A stretch of DNA of 64,000 nt from assembly GCA_047495785.1 (NCBI GenBank), contig JBLDXI010000004.1:1054001-1118000 (forward strand), given 5' to 3'. Each line of letters opens with the position of its first letter. Position 1 is the first letter of the stretch. The notes under the pieces are model-generated. The model was not told where the DNA came from. It worked only from the letters and a program-made list of their open reading frames with translations, and searched no databases. Shown piece by piece: positions 33,968 to 43,233 of the stretch. The translations under genes and the position numbers were made by a program. Origin of the DNA: Lepidodermella squamata. Its lineage: Eukaryota > Gastrotricha.

Positions 33968-35011
33968 ATGCCGCTACGCGAATTAACAACTGATGAACAA
34001 ATTCGAATTCTTGAAGATTTAGATAAGCAGGAGAAGATGTACGACCGACACTTGGCCATGGTTAAAGGTGATGTATATGCTTTAAAGTATAAGCATAGTG
34101 TAAACGTTGAACCCGATCCCCTTACAGCTTTGCAAGAGACTTACAGGCAGATGCCAACTGTGGAGGCAATAAGATCCGTTGCCAAGGAGCTCAAACAAAC
34201 AGCAAAGAGAAGCTTACCAACAGCTAATCACCCGCATCACCTAGAAGCGGTATTACCAAAGGCGGAGCCGACAACTGAAGAGGCGAAGGAATCAGTGGAG
34301 AACATAGTTTTGAAGAGACATAACTTCCCCACAGCTAAAGAAATTGAAGAGGCTGGGGCTGACCCCGCGCATATTATTGTATCTCTTTCGCACTATAATA
34401 AAAATGTTTTGGGCTCCCAACTAGCTCAGCTCACTAAAAAAGGATACAAAGACTCTCCACAGTATCAATCGATTCAAAATGATATACAGATTTTGAAAAA
34501 CTTCAAGAACTCGTTGCTTGAGACATTTGAGAATCAAAGGGTGCTACTTGAGAAAACTGGTACAGGTATATCCAACAATTATTTGAAGATTGGTAGGTTG
34601 TACGCCAGAAAAGACGACATAAAGCGAGGGGTTTTACGGATTCGCAAGAAGAATAAAGGAAAAGTGCAAGGTTTAGCCGATATAGACATAAGTGATGGTG
34701 TCAAACAATTGCTCTTGAAAAGGTACAATCCGAAGGTGAACTTTTCTAAGCAAGACTATGATCAATACCAAAGAATTTGTGAACAGACTGGATATCGACC
34801 AAAACCCCATTCTAAAATCTGGAACAGAATTTACGTGACTGATGTTGTTGATGCCCAAAAGAGGCTCGTAAACGCGATTGGTGAAATCAGAGCGGGAAAC
34901 AATAACGCTGAAATATATAACGAAGTTGTGAGTATTGCAGATTTTCTTTTGAAGAACAATAGATTGACCAAAGCTGAATACGAAAATCTAATAACACTGG
35001 TAAATGGGTGA
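33968..35011 (+). CDS. Polinton structural-block protein, unknown
   Basis: 347 residues, highly charged, mostly helical. The first 60 residues look like a coiled coil; the middle has QNDIQILKNFKNSLLETF and the C-terminal third is basic (KKNKGKVQG). It lies between ATPase and penton-like protein, where Polintons usually carry an unassigned protein. It overlaps the next gene by 8 bases. I do not recognise a family from sequence alone. Confidence 0.7.
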   Translation: MPLRELTTDEQIRILEDLDKQEKMYDRHLAMVKGDVYALKYKHSVNVEPDPLTALQETYRQMPTVEAIRSVAKELKQTAKRSLPTANHPHHLEAVLPKAEPTTEEAKESVENIVLKRHNFPTAKEIEEAGADPAHIIVSLSHYNKNVLGSQLAQLTKKGYKDSPQYQSIQNDIQILKNFKNSLLETFENQRVLLEKTGTGISNNYLKIGRLYARKDDIKRGVLRIRKKNKGKVQGLADIDISDGVKQLLLKRYNPKVNFSKQDYDQYQRICEQTGYRPKPHSKIWNRIYVTDVVDAQKRLVNAIGEIRAGNNNAEIYNEVVSIADFLLKNNRLTKAEYENLITLVNG

Positions 35012-35744
35012 TCCAATATTTCTGCCTTTGGAATATTACTGCAATAACAGGTCGGACGCCAGCAACGTCATCGATCGTTACCTAAATGATAAGATCGATT
35101 TCACAAAACGCAGCATCGCCGTTTCATATATTCACTTTTACGATGTTTTTTATAATGTATCGCAGGCTTCAGGTAATAGTAAGCTCAGATATAAAGATCC
35201 AGAGGATGCAACTTTTGAAATACGATTTCCTGATGGAACCTTCACTTTTCGTGATTATAACAATTATATTCACTTTGTTATGAAAGGAAACGGCCATTTC
35301 AAGACCATCGACGGCTCAGAAGTTTACGGCATAAGCTTATCTGTCAATACTGTTCTGAATAAACTGAGCTTTCGAATTCAACCAGGTTACGCTCTTCTGA
35401 TCGAGCATGATGCCACGTCTGAATTTCTAGGTGTAGACAAAGGCGAATTCCGATCAGATTTTAATGGGCAGCATATTCCTAACATCACGATGTCAAATGA
35501 CTCAATGTTTGTTCACTGTAACGTCGTCAATAATAGCCTAGTCCCGGAGGTTAGTGATGTCATCTTCACCTGTCCGATTAACAAAAATTTCGGTCAACAC
35601 GTTAACATTGTTCCAAATGAGAAACGTTACTTGTCCTGTACGAATGCTAATACACAAAACATAAAAATAACGCTCACCACCCAGGCTGGTGCACCACTGG
35701 AGATGACTGAAAGAAAATGGGGTATTGGTCTAGATATTCGCTAG
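35004..35744 (+). CDS. Minor capsid protein, penton-like (single jelly roll)
   Basis: 246 residues, mainly beta-strand-like, starting with FLPLEYYCNNRSD and with the alternating hydrophobic pattern of a jelly roll through FEIRFPDGTFTFRDYNNYI and FRIQPGYALLIEH. The position between an unknown protein and the double jelly-roll protein is the usual one for the penton-like minor capsid protein of Polintons. It would close the fivefold vertices. Assignment rests on position, size and strand pattern. Confidence 0.8.
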   Translation: MGDPIFLPLEYYCNNRSDASNVIDRYLNDKIDFTKRSIAVSYIHFYDVFYNVSQASGNSKLRYKDPEDATFEIRFPDGTFTFRDYNNYIHFVMKGNGHFKTIDGSEVYGISLSVNTVLNKLSFRIQPGYALLIEHDATSEFLGVDKGEFRSDFNGQHIPNITMSNDSMFVHCNVVNNSLVPEVSDVIFTCPINKNFGQHVNIVPNEKRYLSCTNANTQNIKITLTTQAGAPLEMTERKWGIGLDIR

Positions 35745-35766
35745 CTTTTTCTAGTTACTTTGTATA

Positions 35767-36066
35767 ATGAAAAATCGCAGAACAAAAGCATATGTCGTAG
35801 GACGCGGTTACGTAGACATCGCAAAAAATATGCTCGACAAATTCACTGGTCTCTTACCGGTTCAGACTTTGGCCAAATCAGCTCTATCAAAGGCAGCGGA
35901 AGTTGCCGGTGACAAAATAGGTGCCTATGCCGCAAATAAACTTGCAGACAAAGTGATGCCGGCAAAGCCAGCTGAGCGCTCTATTCAGGCTATTGAGGAG
36001 CTTGAGAAGAAAATCAAAAGAGACATCGATAATTACACCGGAACAGGCTTTAAGCTGATACGCTAA
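35767..36066 (+). CDS. Small Ala-rich core protein
   Basis: 99 residues with a basic N-terminus (MKNRRTKAYVVGRG) and an alanine-rich amphipathic middle (LAKSALSKAAEVAGDKIG). It ends in a charged helix. Its position between the two capsid genes and its composition recall the small core or membrane-active proteins of adenovirus-like elements. Function is inferred. Confidence 0.6.
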   Translation: MKNRRTKAYVVGRGYVDIAKNMLDKFTGLLPVQTLAKSALSKAAEVAGDKIGAYAANKLADKVMPAKPAERSIQAIEELEKKIKRDIDNYTGTGFKLIR

Positions 36067-36085
36067 ATATCTAATGCCTATTTAA

Positions 36086-37459
36086 ATGCTTCAATCCGAA
36101 ATAGTGAACTGTCTCTTTGAGAGCCCGACCATAGATGATCGGCAGTTCGAAAGGAAAAGCTGGGCCGAGGTTTGTGCAACAAGTTTTATACAGGATCAGC
36201 CCTCTCAGCCTTCTCGCCTTATCTTTTCTACATATAACTTACGTGAGTTGTTTTTATTGCCGAGGGAAGCCTATATCCAATTGACAGTTGAGTTCCGTCG
36301 AAACGATAGTCAGGCTTTCAAAGCAACCGACAAGTACGCAATTAGGAACCATGTTATATCCATGTTTGAAACAGTTGAAGTGCAAGTAGGTGATAATGAT
36401 AACCAGGTAGAGCAAACACGTTATAACGAACACTGGAGCTCGTTGCTGGGCGTTATTCACTGGTCTGATGACTATGCGCGAAGTCTTGGGGAAGAATCTC
36501 TTTTCGCCAGAGACTACCCAGCCCATGTCAATTATGAAATGACTCCTGAAGTTACAGCAGAAAGTTTCGATCCTGCGAAGAACAGCTGCAACGAGGGACT
36601 ACTCTTGAGATCCTTGTATGTTAAAGATCATAAGATGGTTGTCACACTTTACTTAAGGGACATTCCATTCTTCCAAAATTATTTTGGGATGTGGACCAAG
36701 GCGAGATTTCGTGTGATATTAACACCAAATTACACCAAACCCATAGTCGCAGCCATAGGGAAAAACGATGATTTGCCGGAAGGGATGCATTTCCAGATTT
36801 CATCAGCTTATATGTTTATTCCGGAAGTCACATTGATGCCTGAAACTAGAGCACGCATTTTGAAAGCTTTCAATACGGGTCTCACGAAAGTTTACAAATG
36901 GCAATCGCTAGAATGCTTTCAGAGCCCCCAGTTTGCTGTGAATAGTTCTTCAGTACAATGGACAATCACATCTGAGATGAAAAAACCAAGCTGGCTGTAT
37001 ATTGTATTCTTGCAAGACTTCTCAGACGCAGAGTATCAAACTAAACTGACACAAATTTACACTCAATGGAATATATTCAGCTACTCTCTCATGATAAACA
37101 ATAAGGAGGCGTTTGCCGAGGCCAACATGAACTTTTCACGCTTCAACGCTCACCGGCTCTATAACTATATTAAGGAAAACATGAACCATTTCAACGATCG
37201 CGAAAGTACGAACACTGGTAGTCAGCTTAGTTACCTTGATTTTTGTCGATTTTACCGTTTCCTGGCATTCAATCTGGAAAGTGTAGATGCCGGTGCTATA
37301 TATAATTCACGCGGTGACCAAAGCGTGAGTGTCACATTTAAAGCTAGAATCAGTCCTGTCGATAAGCCATTAGTTATGTTTTGTTTCATTTTTAGGGAAA
37401 AAGAAATAGGCTTCAACTACAAAGACGACAAGCTCGAGATAAGCCTTAACATGCTGTGA
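36086..37459 (+). CDS. mcp: Major capsid protein (double jelly roll)
   Basis: 457 residues starting at ATG 36086. Features matching Polinton major capsid proteins are an early LREL segment with FLLPREAYIQLTVEFR strands, a long beta-rich body, WTKARFRVILTPNY about residue 205 and a closing Tyr/Phe-rich region with LDFCRFYRFLAFNLES. The frame is uninterrupted, and the size fits a two-barrel protein forming trimeric hexons. It is flanked by core proteins, then protease, the usual morphogenesis block. Confidence 0.88.
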   Translation: MLQSEIVNCLFESPTIDDRQFERKSWAEVCATSFIQDQPSQPSRLIFSTYNLRELFLLPREAYIQLTVEFRRNDSQAFKATDKYAIRNHVISMFETVEVQVGDNDNQVEQTRYNEHWSSLLGVIHWSDDYARSLGEESLFARDYPAHVNYEMTPEVTAESFDPAKNSCNEGLLLRSLYVKDHKMVVTLYLRDIPFFQNYFGMWTKARFRVILTPNYTKPIVAAIGKNDDLPEGMHFQISSAYMFIPEVTLMPETRARILKAFNTGLTKVYKWQSLECFQSPQFAVNSSSVQWTITSEMKKPSWLYIVFLQDFSDAEYQTKLTQIYTQWNIFSYSLMINNKEAFAEANMNFSRFNAHRLYNYIKENMNHFNDRESTNTGSQLSYLDFCRFYRFLAFNLESVDAGAIYNSRGDQSVSVTFKARISPVDKPLVMFCFIFREKEIGFNYKDDKLEISLNML

Positions 37460-37480
37460 ATTTTCTAACTTAGAATAATA

Positions 37481-38059
37481 ATGACTAAATACATTCCATT
37501 CGACATTAAACTAACAGAGACCCAGAGAAGAGCATTTAAAAAACCAGGCCAAGTTGTATTGCGTTTCACAATTGATCAGCTTCTTGCAGATCCAAATGGT
37601 TCCAAGTTGTTGTTGACGCAAAGGCAGATAGATAAAGTAATGAAGAGCAAACAAAGGATGAAAGGGCTTGATATCAAACTGAGCAAAACTCAGCTCCGGA
37701 AGAATCAGTCTGGCGGGTTCCTGTTACCGGCGCTTGCCACAGCTTCTAAATTTATAGCCCCTGTAGCCGTTGCAGCGCTGAGCGGCCTTGCCAGTTCCCT
37801 CGCCAGTACAGCAGCTGACAAGATCGTAGGCAAAGGCGTGTCGCTGACAATACCAAAAGAGGATTTAGATGAACTGCAAAAGGCGGTTTCGCTTCTGGAG
37901 TCCCGACAAATTGTGCCTGCTGGCAGTAGCAAGGCAATTAAAAGCCATATAGAGCAACAGGGTGGAGCTTTTATATTGCCGCTTGTATCAAGCTTACTGG
38001 GTGCATTTCTTCCGACCTTATTCGGAAAAGGGGTTTACATGCCGTGGGAAAAAAACTGA
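37481..38059 (+). CDS. Core/membrane-active protein (pVI/pX-like), ends at a slippery site
   Basis: 192 residues. The N-terminal 70 are basic. Two Gly-Gly-hydrophobic stretches (SGGFLLPALA near 77 and QGGAFILPLVSSLLGAF near 165) enclose a small-residue-rich segment that could insert in membranes; similar segments are known in adenovirus-like virion proteins and may be protease targets. The last codons read GAA AAA AAC then TGA: the heptamer A_AAA_AAC (38050-38056) sits in the right frame for a -1 ribosomal slip, which would extend the product into the protease frame. Otherwise the product stops at 38059. Confidence 0.8.
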   Translation: MTKYIPFDIKLTETQRRAFKKPGQVVLRFTIDQLLADPNGSKLLLTQRQIDKVMKSKQRMKGLDIKLSKTQLRKNQSGGFLLPALATASKFIAPVAVAALSGLASSLASTAADKIVGKGVSLTIPKEDLDELQKAVSLLESRQIVPAGSSKAIKSHIEQQGGAFILPLVSSLLGAFLPTLFGKGVYMPWEKN

Positions 38060-38502
38060 AAAATAGCGGGTTTTATCCTCTATCCAATCTTGAGATAACC
38101 GAAGCTTTAAAGAGGCTTCTCGGAAACGACTTCAAGGGCTGTTACGCTCGGGACGACCTTCCTGCTACACTTCAACGAGGATATTACGTCATTAACCTGG
38201 ACGATAAAGTTAACCGCGGAAGTCATTGGGTCTCAATGGCTGTGAAGTCGACTGAAATAATCTACTTCGATAGCTTCGGGTTTATATGCCCTAATGAGAT
38301 CATTAAGCGTCGCGGCAAACGAGTAATTTGGTATTCTACACATGATATACAATATCCTGGCTCTGTTGCATGTGGCTTCTATGCCATTTACTTTCTAAGA
38401 GAATTAGGTAAAGGTAGGGATAAGTTAGCTATTTTGCTAGACTTCAATAACACCGGGTCACTGCACAATGATGACTTACTGAAAAATCTATTGTTAAGCT
38501 AG
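38044..38502 (+). CDS. pro: Adenain-type cysteine protease
   Basis: The frame carries the adenovirus-protease signature: His in GSHWVSMAV (about residue 61), Asp/Glu-equivalent in IIYFDSFG (about 75), Gln before YPGS (about 103) and the nucleophile in ACGFYAIYF (about 110). It would mature virion proteins. There is no ATG in this frame before residue 66; the frame opens within the end of the upstream gene. Either translation enters by -1 frameshifting at A_AAA_AAC (38050-38056), or one A was lost from the A7 run. With one more A the upstream frame would run straight into the protease. Confidence 0.88.
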   Translation: MGKKLKNSGFYPLSNLEITEALKRLLGNDFKGCYARDDLPATLQRGYYVINLDDKVNRGSHWVSMAVKSTEIIYFDSFGFICPNEIIKRRGKRVIWYSTHDIQYPGSVACGFYAIYFLRELGKGRDKLAILLDFNNTGSLHNDDLLKNLLLS

Positions 38503-38504
38503 AT

Positions 38505-38684
38505 ATGTATTGCCTGCATTGTAGGAAAAACACTAAATCAGTGAATGAGCAGCAATTAGCCACTCGTAATAACCGAGCTCTCATGACAGGATCTTGTACA
38601 CTCTGCGGTATGACAAAGTATAAATTCATAAGAATGTTAAAGAGAAACGCCATCGTAGATAAAAAGGATGCAAGCGTCCGTTGA
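38505..38684 (+). CDS. Small two-CxxC zinc-binding protein
   Basis: 59 residues from ATG 38505. CLHC near the start and CTLC about residue 31 form a zinc knuckle pair, followed by a basic tail (KYKFIRMLKR). Short proteins of this kind are found in Polintons and related adeno-like elements. It starts two bases after the protease stop and overlaps the next gene by 17 bases, so it belongs to the same transcription unit. Confidence 0.7.
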   Translation: MYCLHCRKNTKSVNEQQLATRNNRALMTGSCTLCGMTKYKFIRMLKRNAIVDKKDASVR

Positions 38685-39174
38685 AGATGAATTGAAGAGA
38701 CTGATGGATAATTTTGAGAATTCTAAATCAGTGAGAAAGACATTTTCTACCATGCCTTACGTGTATTGCGATGCGTGTGCCACAGAACTTTTGCTTGACG
38801 AAAGGGCGAATTTCAACGTATGCCCAAACTGCGGTTTATGTTATCCATACTGTGAGCACTCCCCGCCATTCAAATTAGTACCTTACAAACGAAAATGGCA
38901 TTTAATGACTGTAATTAAAAAGCGCGGTATAGAAATGCTACCTCCTCAACTTGAGAGGCTGATGTCGAGCTTTATCAAGTTTGACTCGGGCTATGCAGAA
39001 CTCTTTCCCGATCAAAATATGATGCACCTTGACTTTGTTATCAAAGCTCTGGCTCAGGAACATGGATACGACCTTGTGGCACAGAGCGTACACGTGAAAT
39101 CGGTTAACGATAAGACGCTGAGGCAATGGCGGAATAAGTATAATCTAGTCATCGCTCATTATGAGATCGAATGA
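38668..39174 (+). CDS. VLTF3/TFIIB-like zinc-ribbon protein
   Basis: 168 residues. A ribbon with CDAC (about 33) and CPNCGLCYPYC (about 52) is followed by YKRKWHLMTVIKKRG and a helical domain. Order and spacing resemble viral late transcription factor 3-like proteins of large DNA viruses, where the ribbon precedes an HF/HL-containing helical region. It would direct late, structural gene transcription. The match is by pattern only. It overlaps both neighbours. Confidence 0.55.
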   Translation: MQASVEDELKRLMDNFENSKSVRKTFSTMPYVYCDACATELLLDERANFNVCPNCGLCYPYCEHSPPFKLVPYKRKWHLMTVIKKRGIEMLPPQLERLMSSFIKFDSGYAELFPDQNMMHLDFVIKALAQEHGYDLVAQSVHVKSVNDKTLRQWRNKYNLVIAHYEIE

Positions 39175-39820
39175 AATATTCATTCCAAGTGAATGGTTTG
39201 AAAATGCACGACAGGCAGCAATTTATTTGAGGGCAGACGGCAGTACTCCATTCGCGGCAAACCTAAACGCGAATAGCTACTGCATCGAAAATTTGGGCGG
39301 CCCCGTTTTCGACAACGATGCTGTTAGTAAAAATTGGGTTGAGCGAAGTTGTTTAATGATTTAATCCGATCAGACTGTTGACTTTAAAAATGCTAGGCTC
39401 ACGAACATCCATCCACCAATAAATCCAAACGATGGCGCGATTCGGGCTTCCAGATTGATATGCTCTGGCAAGGTTTCTCTTGCGCGCGAGAATAAGCTAA
39501 GTTTTGATAACATGATTTCCGGAATGCCTGAAGTAAGCGATAGCTTAGTGTTTCGGGCAGACGTAACAGCCAGAGTGGAAATGTGGTACCGGCTGGACGA
39601 CAACAGAGCCACATCCTTCACCCTTGATTTCTTCAAAAACAACGGTAACTTGTTCTCGAAATACTTCAACTATAACAATGTTAATTTGGAGAGCAGCAAT
39701 GAATACTGTTCCTTTATAGAGCAATTCCGATTGAATGATAGCTTAACGGTTATTGCAGCAGCTGACGAAAGCATACAACTGTCATACATTTTGATTATTT
39801 CTAACCTAAAGAATACGTGA
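39161..39820 (+). pseudogene. Fibre-like protein, broken by an in-frame ochre codon
   Basis: The N-terminal part (67 codons) has the fold-start motif common to tail-fibre-like proteins: AANLNANSYCIENLGGPV then NDAVSKNWVE. A TAA at 39362-39364 interrupts the frame; the same frame continues with another related block (ARLTNIHPPINPNDGA) and a beta-rich C-terminal half to a stop at 39818-39820. The product would be a surface protein at the vertices. The two halves share a frame, so one base change explains the break. An alternative is that the halves are two genes, which is less likely because the second lacks an early ATG. Confidence 0.7.
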
Positions 39821-39834
39821 TACATATATTCAGA

Positions 39835-41404
39835 ATGAATGACAACCAGCTAAAAACAGTAGAAAGTATTTACCCCACTGCTCCCAGACTACAGATGTCT
39901 TCTACTCAAGAGTTCAGGCTTGCTGAGCTCCGGCGCCTAAATGATGTTTTCAACACAGAAATATCGAAAAGAAAGAAGCTTTATAATAGATATTCCCGTT
40001 TTTCGTCAATTTGCAAAGCTACTATTCATGGAATAACGGGCGGCACAACATCGCTTGCGATTGGTGGAATCGCACTACTGTCACTTGGCCTCCCAACCGG
40101 TATCATGTTGGAGATTACTGCAGCTTCGGGCGGCATGGTCATACTAGTTCTCAACCTGCTTGACTTAAAGTTCGAAAGGAAAGCCGAAAAACATGAAAGA
40201 ATCGCCACTCTTGCCATGTCGAAAGCCAACTCAATAGGCGACATGATCAAAACAGCCCTGGAAGATAACCACATCAGTGACACTGAGTATCAGGTTATTA
40301 TGAGAGAAAACGAGAAATTCCATGATATGAAAAAGTTGCTCCAGAAGAGTTTAAATTGTGATCGCACGCAAATATTTCTTGAGGAACTCAAAAAGGCTCA
40401 ATTCCGGGCCCCCCTTAGTTTCGTGCGGCCCCCAACATTAATTGCGCAATCAGAAGGTAAAAGTGGACTTGTGCGCGAGCGAAGTCGAAGTTTTTAATAG
40501 TTTTAGGGCCGCGCGCGCTAATGTCAAAAGGCTACTTTTTATAATGTAGGCGGTTTTTATACCAAAATGTAGGTCGGACGATTCTCTATCGAGTCAATAT
40601 GATGTTCTCGCGTGAAAAAATTAATAGGAATCAGTTTTACGTGCACACCAAATTTCTGCAACGAAGTGCGCACGCTCTCACCCTGCGCGCGAAATCTAAG
40701 GTGCACGTAAAACTTTTTCCCATCAATTTTTTCACGCGAGAACACCATATTCAATCGATAGAGAATTGTCTGAATTATTTTTTGGTATAAAAACCGACGC
40801 GATATTTGAAAGTAATCCTTTAACATCTTTGCGCGCGGTTTTAAATTCGTTAAAAATCATGACTTAGCCAGCGCGCTTTAGTCGCGCGAGGTTAAATTTT
40901 CAGAGTCATGATTTTTAACGAATTTAAAACCGCGCGCAAAGATGTTAAAGGATTACTTTCAAATATCGCGTCGGTTTTTATACCAAAAAATAATTCAGAC
41001 AATTCTCTATCGATTGAATATGGTGTTCTCGCGTGAAAAAATTGATGGGAAAAAGTTTTACGTGCACCTTAGATTTCGCGCGCAGGGTGAGAGCGTGCGC
41101 ACTTCGCCCCTCGAAACTTAGGATGCACGTAAAACTTTTTCCCATAAATTTTTTCACACGAGAAGACTATATCTATTCGATAGAGAATTGTCTGACCTTT
41201 ATTTTGTTATAAAAACCGCTCGAAAAGTCAAAACTAGCCTTTTGACATAGGCGCGAGCGGCTGTGAAATTTTCGAAATTTTCGACTTAGCGCTCGCGCAC
41301 AAGTCCATTTTTACCCTCTGGTTGCGCAATTAATGTTGGGGCCGCACGAAACTAAGGGGGGCCCGGAATTGAGCCTCAAAAAGCATGGTGTGAACGTCCC
41401 TTGA
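39835..41404 (+). pseudogene. Two-pass membrane protein, last codons displaced by a foldback insertion
   Basis: The first ATG is 39835. A helical N-terminus (FRLAELRRLNDVF) is followed by two hydrophobic spans around residues 60-105 (SLAIGGIALLSLG and GGMVILVLNLL), then a soluble part with DNHISDTEYQVIMRENEKF. The frame is cut at the target site 40387-40395; reading on, the insertion adds about 35 foreign residues and stops at 40497. On the far side the frame resumes for a few codons and ends at 41402-41404, so only the extreme C-terminus is changed and the protein may still be made. Confidence 0.72.
40396..41374. mobile_element. Foldback element with 9-bp target duplication (MULE-like, non-autonomous)
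   Basis: The two halves are reverse complements, starting GCTCAATTCCGGGCC and ending GGCCCGGAATTGAGC. The direct repeat CTCAAAAAG flanks it (40387-40395, 41375-41383). Each arm is itself palindromic: around 40557-40800, 40800-40985 and 40985-41220 there are three successive inverted repeats, e.g. CGATAGAGAATTGTCTGA facing its complement. No gene. Long arms with a 9-bp duplication fit Mutator-like foldback elements. Confidence 0.85.
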
Positions 41405-41405
41405 G

Positions 41406-42390
41406 CTAGCGAAAAGGCGAGTAAAATATCATACGTTTCTTTGGTGCTCTAACTGCTTTAGCATGATTGCCTTTGATTTTGGAAGGCTTTTTAATTCTAT
41501 CCCTATTCAGGGCCGGATTAACATTCGGGTGGCCCCTGGGCACTTTCTGTTTGGCGGCCGTTCTCTTCATATGTTTCCACTAAATATGTTTTCATACCTG
41601 AAACCATGATCAAAGTCAATTTTCTCAATTTCCTGATTCATTGAACAATAATTCCTTCTAAAATTTAGTTTTGCTTTGGTACTTTGTTGCTACGAGCCAC
41701 CTAGTATTCTACATCATAGCTGGAGTTGGCGTTAATAAGTGCGTTAATAACCGCAAATTGGAACATTGTCCCATTACCACGAGCGAAGCAAGAAATTTTC
41801 CAAGAATATTCCTTAAAATCGTTTTTCTTATGCAGAAAATCCTTGCTTTCCCGTTTCATTCTGATAGAGTAAACTCGGAAAACATTGAGGCAAAGAGGAT
41901 TGAACTCTCATTCATTTTTCATTCAAACCCCTAAATGAGTTTACGATTGTTCAAAATGAATTGCATAGGGGTAGTACTGATAAATAAAGTGAACAAAAGT
42001 TGACGAACTAGCGAGCGAAGCGAGCAAAATTTTAGCAAAATAAAAGAAAATAGGTTGATCCGGATGCTTGGAAAGCCTCTCAATTGCAAAGCATAACGAC
42101 CTAATAAAGGCCCAACAATATTCCGGAAATGTTTAGTAAAAACAAACATTTCACCACTTTCTGGCGGCCCCTTTTGACTGGCGGCCCCTGGGCACGTGCC
42201 CTGTGTGCATATGCGTTAATCCGGCCCTGTCCCTATTCACAAAATACCCTAGCAACGCGGCGATTACACTCAATGCAACAAAAATGCGTTGAAGCTGGGC
42301 GTTCGTCCTTAAGCAGTCGATCTGAAGTTCTCTAACAAGCACCTTAATATATGAGATTATTTCTTCTTGGGCACTCGAGTAAGTATTCAT
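41406..42390 (-). pseudogene. Small Polinton membrane protein, split by a hAT-type insertion
   Basis: Starts at ATG 42390 with a hydrophilic 30 residues and a hydrophobic span (IFVALSVIAALLGYFV). At 42237 it runs into an 8-bp target duplication and then the inserted element, giving a short foreign tail. On the other side of the element the same frame continues from 41508, basic (KKPSKIKGN), and ends with a TAG at 41406-41408, two bases from the stop of the convergent gene. Without the insertion it would be about 84 residues. Function unknown; perhaps a virion membrane component. Confidence 0.65.
41509..42229. mobile_element. Non-autonomous hAT-type element with 8-bp target duplication
   Basis: Ends are CAGGGCCGGATTAAC and GTTAATCCGGCCCTG; the direct repeat TCCCTATT flanks it at 41501-41508 and 42230-42237. 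A second inverted pair (GGTGGCCCCTGGGCAC / GGCCCCTGGGCACGTGCC) lies just inside. The CAGGG start and 8-bp duplication are typical of hAT. The 721-bp interior has no transposase. It is inserted in a small Polinton gene. Confidence 0.92.
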
Positions 42391-42408
42391 TAAGTATTAA
42401 AACGATTT

Positions 42409-42744
42409 TTATTTTTCTCGTCGCGCCCTCATTTCAGCTATGAATTTCTCTATATCTGACTTCCTTTTCTGTCGCCGTTCAGACAGCTCAGCTTTGCGCC
42501 TCTGGCTCTGTAACTTACGGTCGTTATCTTCTTTTTCCCTTGCAGTCAGCAAATCGCTGTATTTCTGTTCAATGACAGCCTTCTCGTTCTCCAAAGTCTT
42601 AATACGGGTATTTGAGGACTGTCTCTTGAGCGAGGAATACTGATCGCTGATAATCTCAACTTCCTGCTTCAGTTTGTCAATATCTTGATCCTTCTCGTCG
42701 ACGATTTCATCGACCTCTGTGTATGAAAGAAATCCTATCTCCAT
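42409..42744 (-). CDS. Coiled-coil protein
   Basis: 111 residues, almost entirely heptad-like (DQDIDKLKQEVEIISDQY; LENEKAVIEQKYSDLL) with a very basic end (RRQKRKSDIEKF). It lies between the split membrane protein and the HTH protein on the same strand, 18 and 7 bases away. Probably a structural or nucleic-acid-bound helper; unassigned. Confidence 0.65.
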   Translation of the reverse strand: MEIGFLSYTEVDEIVDEKDQDIDKLKQEVEIISDQYSSLKRQSSNTRIKTLENEKAVIEQKYSDLLTAREKEDNDRKLQSQRRKAELSERRQKRKSDIEKFIAEMRARREK

Positions 42745-42751
42745 GATTATA

Positions 42752-43009
42752 TTATTTACCGAGAAATCTTCTTCTTAGCAGGTAAGCTTCCTTGCCGCCG
42801 ACATGAGAGACATCCTTTGGAATCAGACTAACGTTGATGCCACCGCCCTTCAGCGATGAGACGCGTTGTTGTTTGCCTAAATGATAGTAAATCGTGCCTC
42901 TGCTGAGTCCCACTTCAGCTGCGATTTTATCTACTGTCTTAGAGCTATTCTGATATTCATGGATTGCTTGGCTGATTTTGTCGGGATTTATTACCTTGCG
43001 ACGAAGCAT
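42752..43009 (-). CDS. Helix-turn-helix DNA-binding protein
   Basis: 85 residues from ATG 43009. The segment SSKTVDKIAAEVGLSRGTI then YYHLGKQ is a clear helix-turn-helix of the Psq/resolvase type. The start ARG-rich LRRK and the tail RRRFLG are basic. It is the first gene of a minus-strand trio with the coiled-coil and membrane proteins. It could regulate Polinton transcription or bind the termini. Confidence 0.72.
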   Translation of the reverse strand: MLRRKVINPDKISQAIHEYQNSSKTVDKIAAEVGLSRGTIYYHLGKQQRVSSLKGGGINVSLIPKDVSHVGGKEAYLLRRRFLGK

Positions 43010-43233
43010 CTTATATTTATTTGAGAAATTAAAATATTTCGATATTTCGATGTTTCATTATTCAAATGTTTGAACGTTCAGTCATATATATGTTGAAATT
43101 AACAGCGTTGTCGATTTCCTTGTCAAGTGTTTGAACATTTCAAAATTAAAACATTAGAAGGTTCGAATAATTGCTTTATCGAGAAGTTTAGCTTTGAACA
43201 TCGCTGGATCAGTAAATAATTATTCTGAATCAG

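Noticed and set aside
41671-42335. Short frames in the hAT-type element
   Set aside because: No transposase motif; the element is a 721-bp non-autonomous copy.
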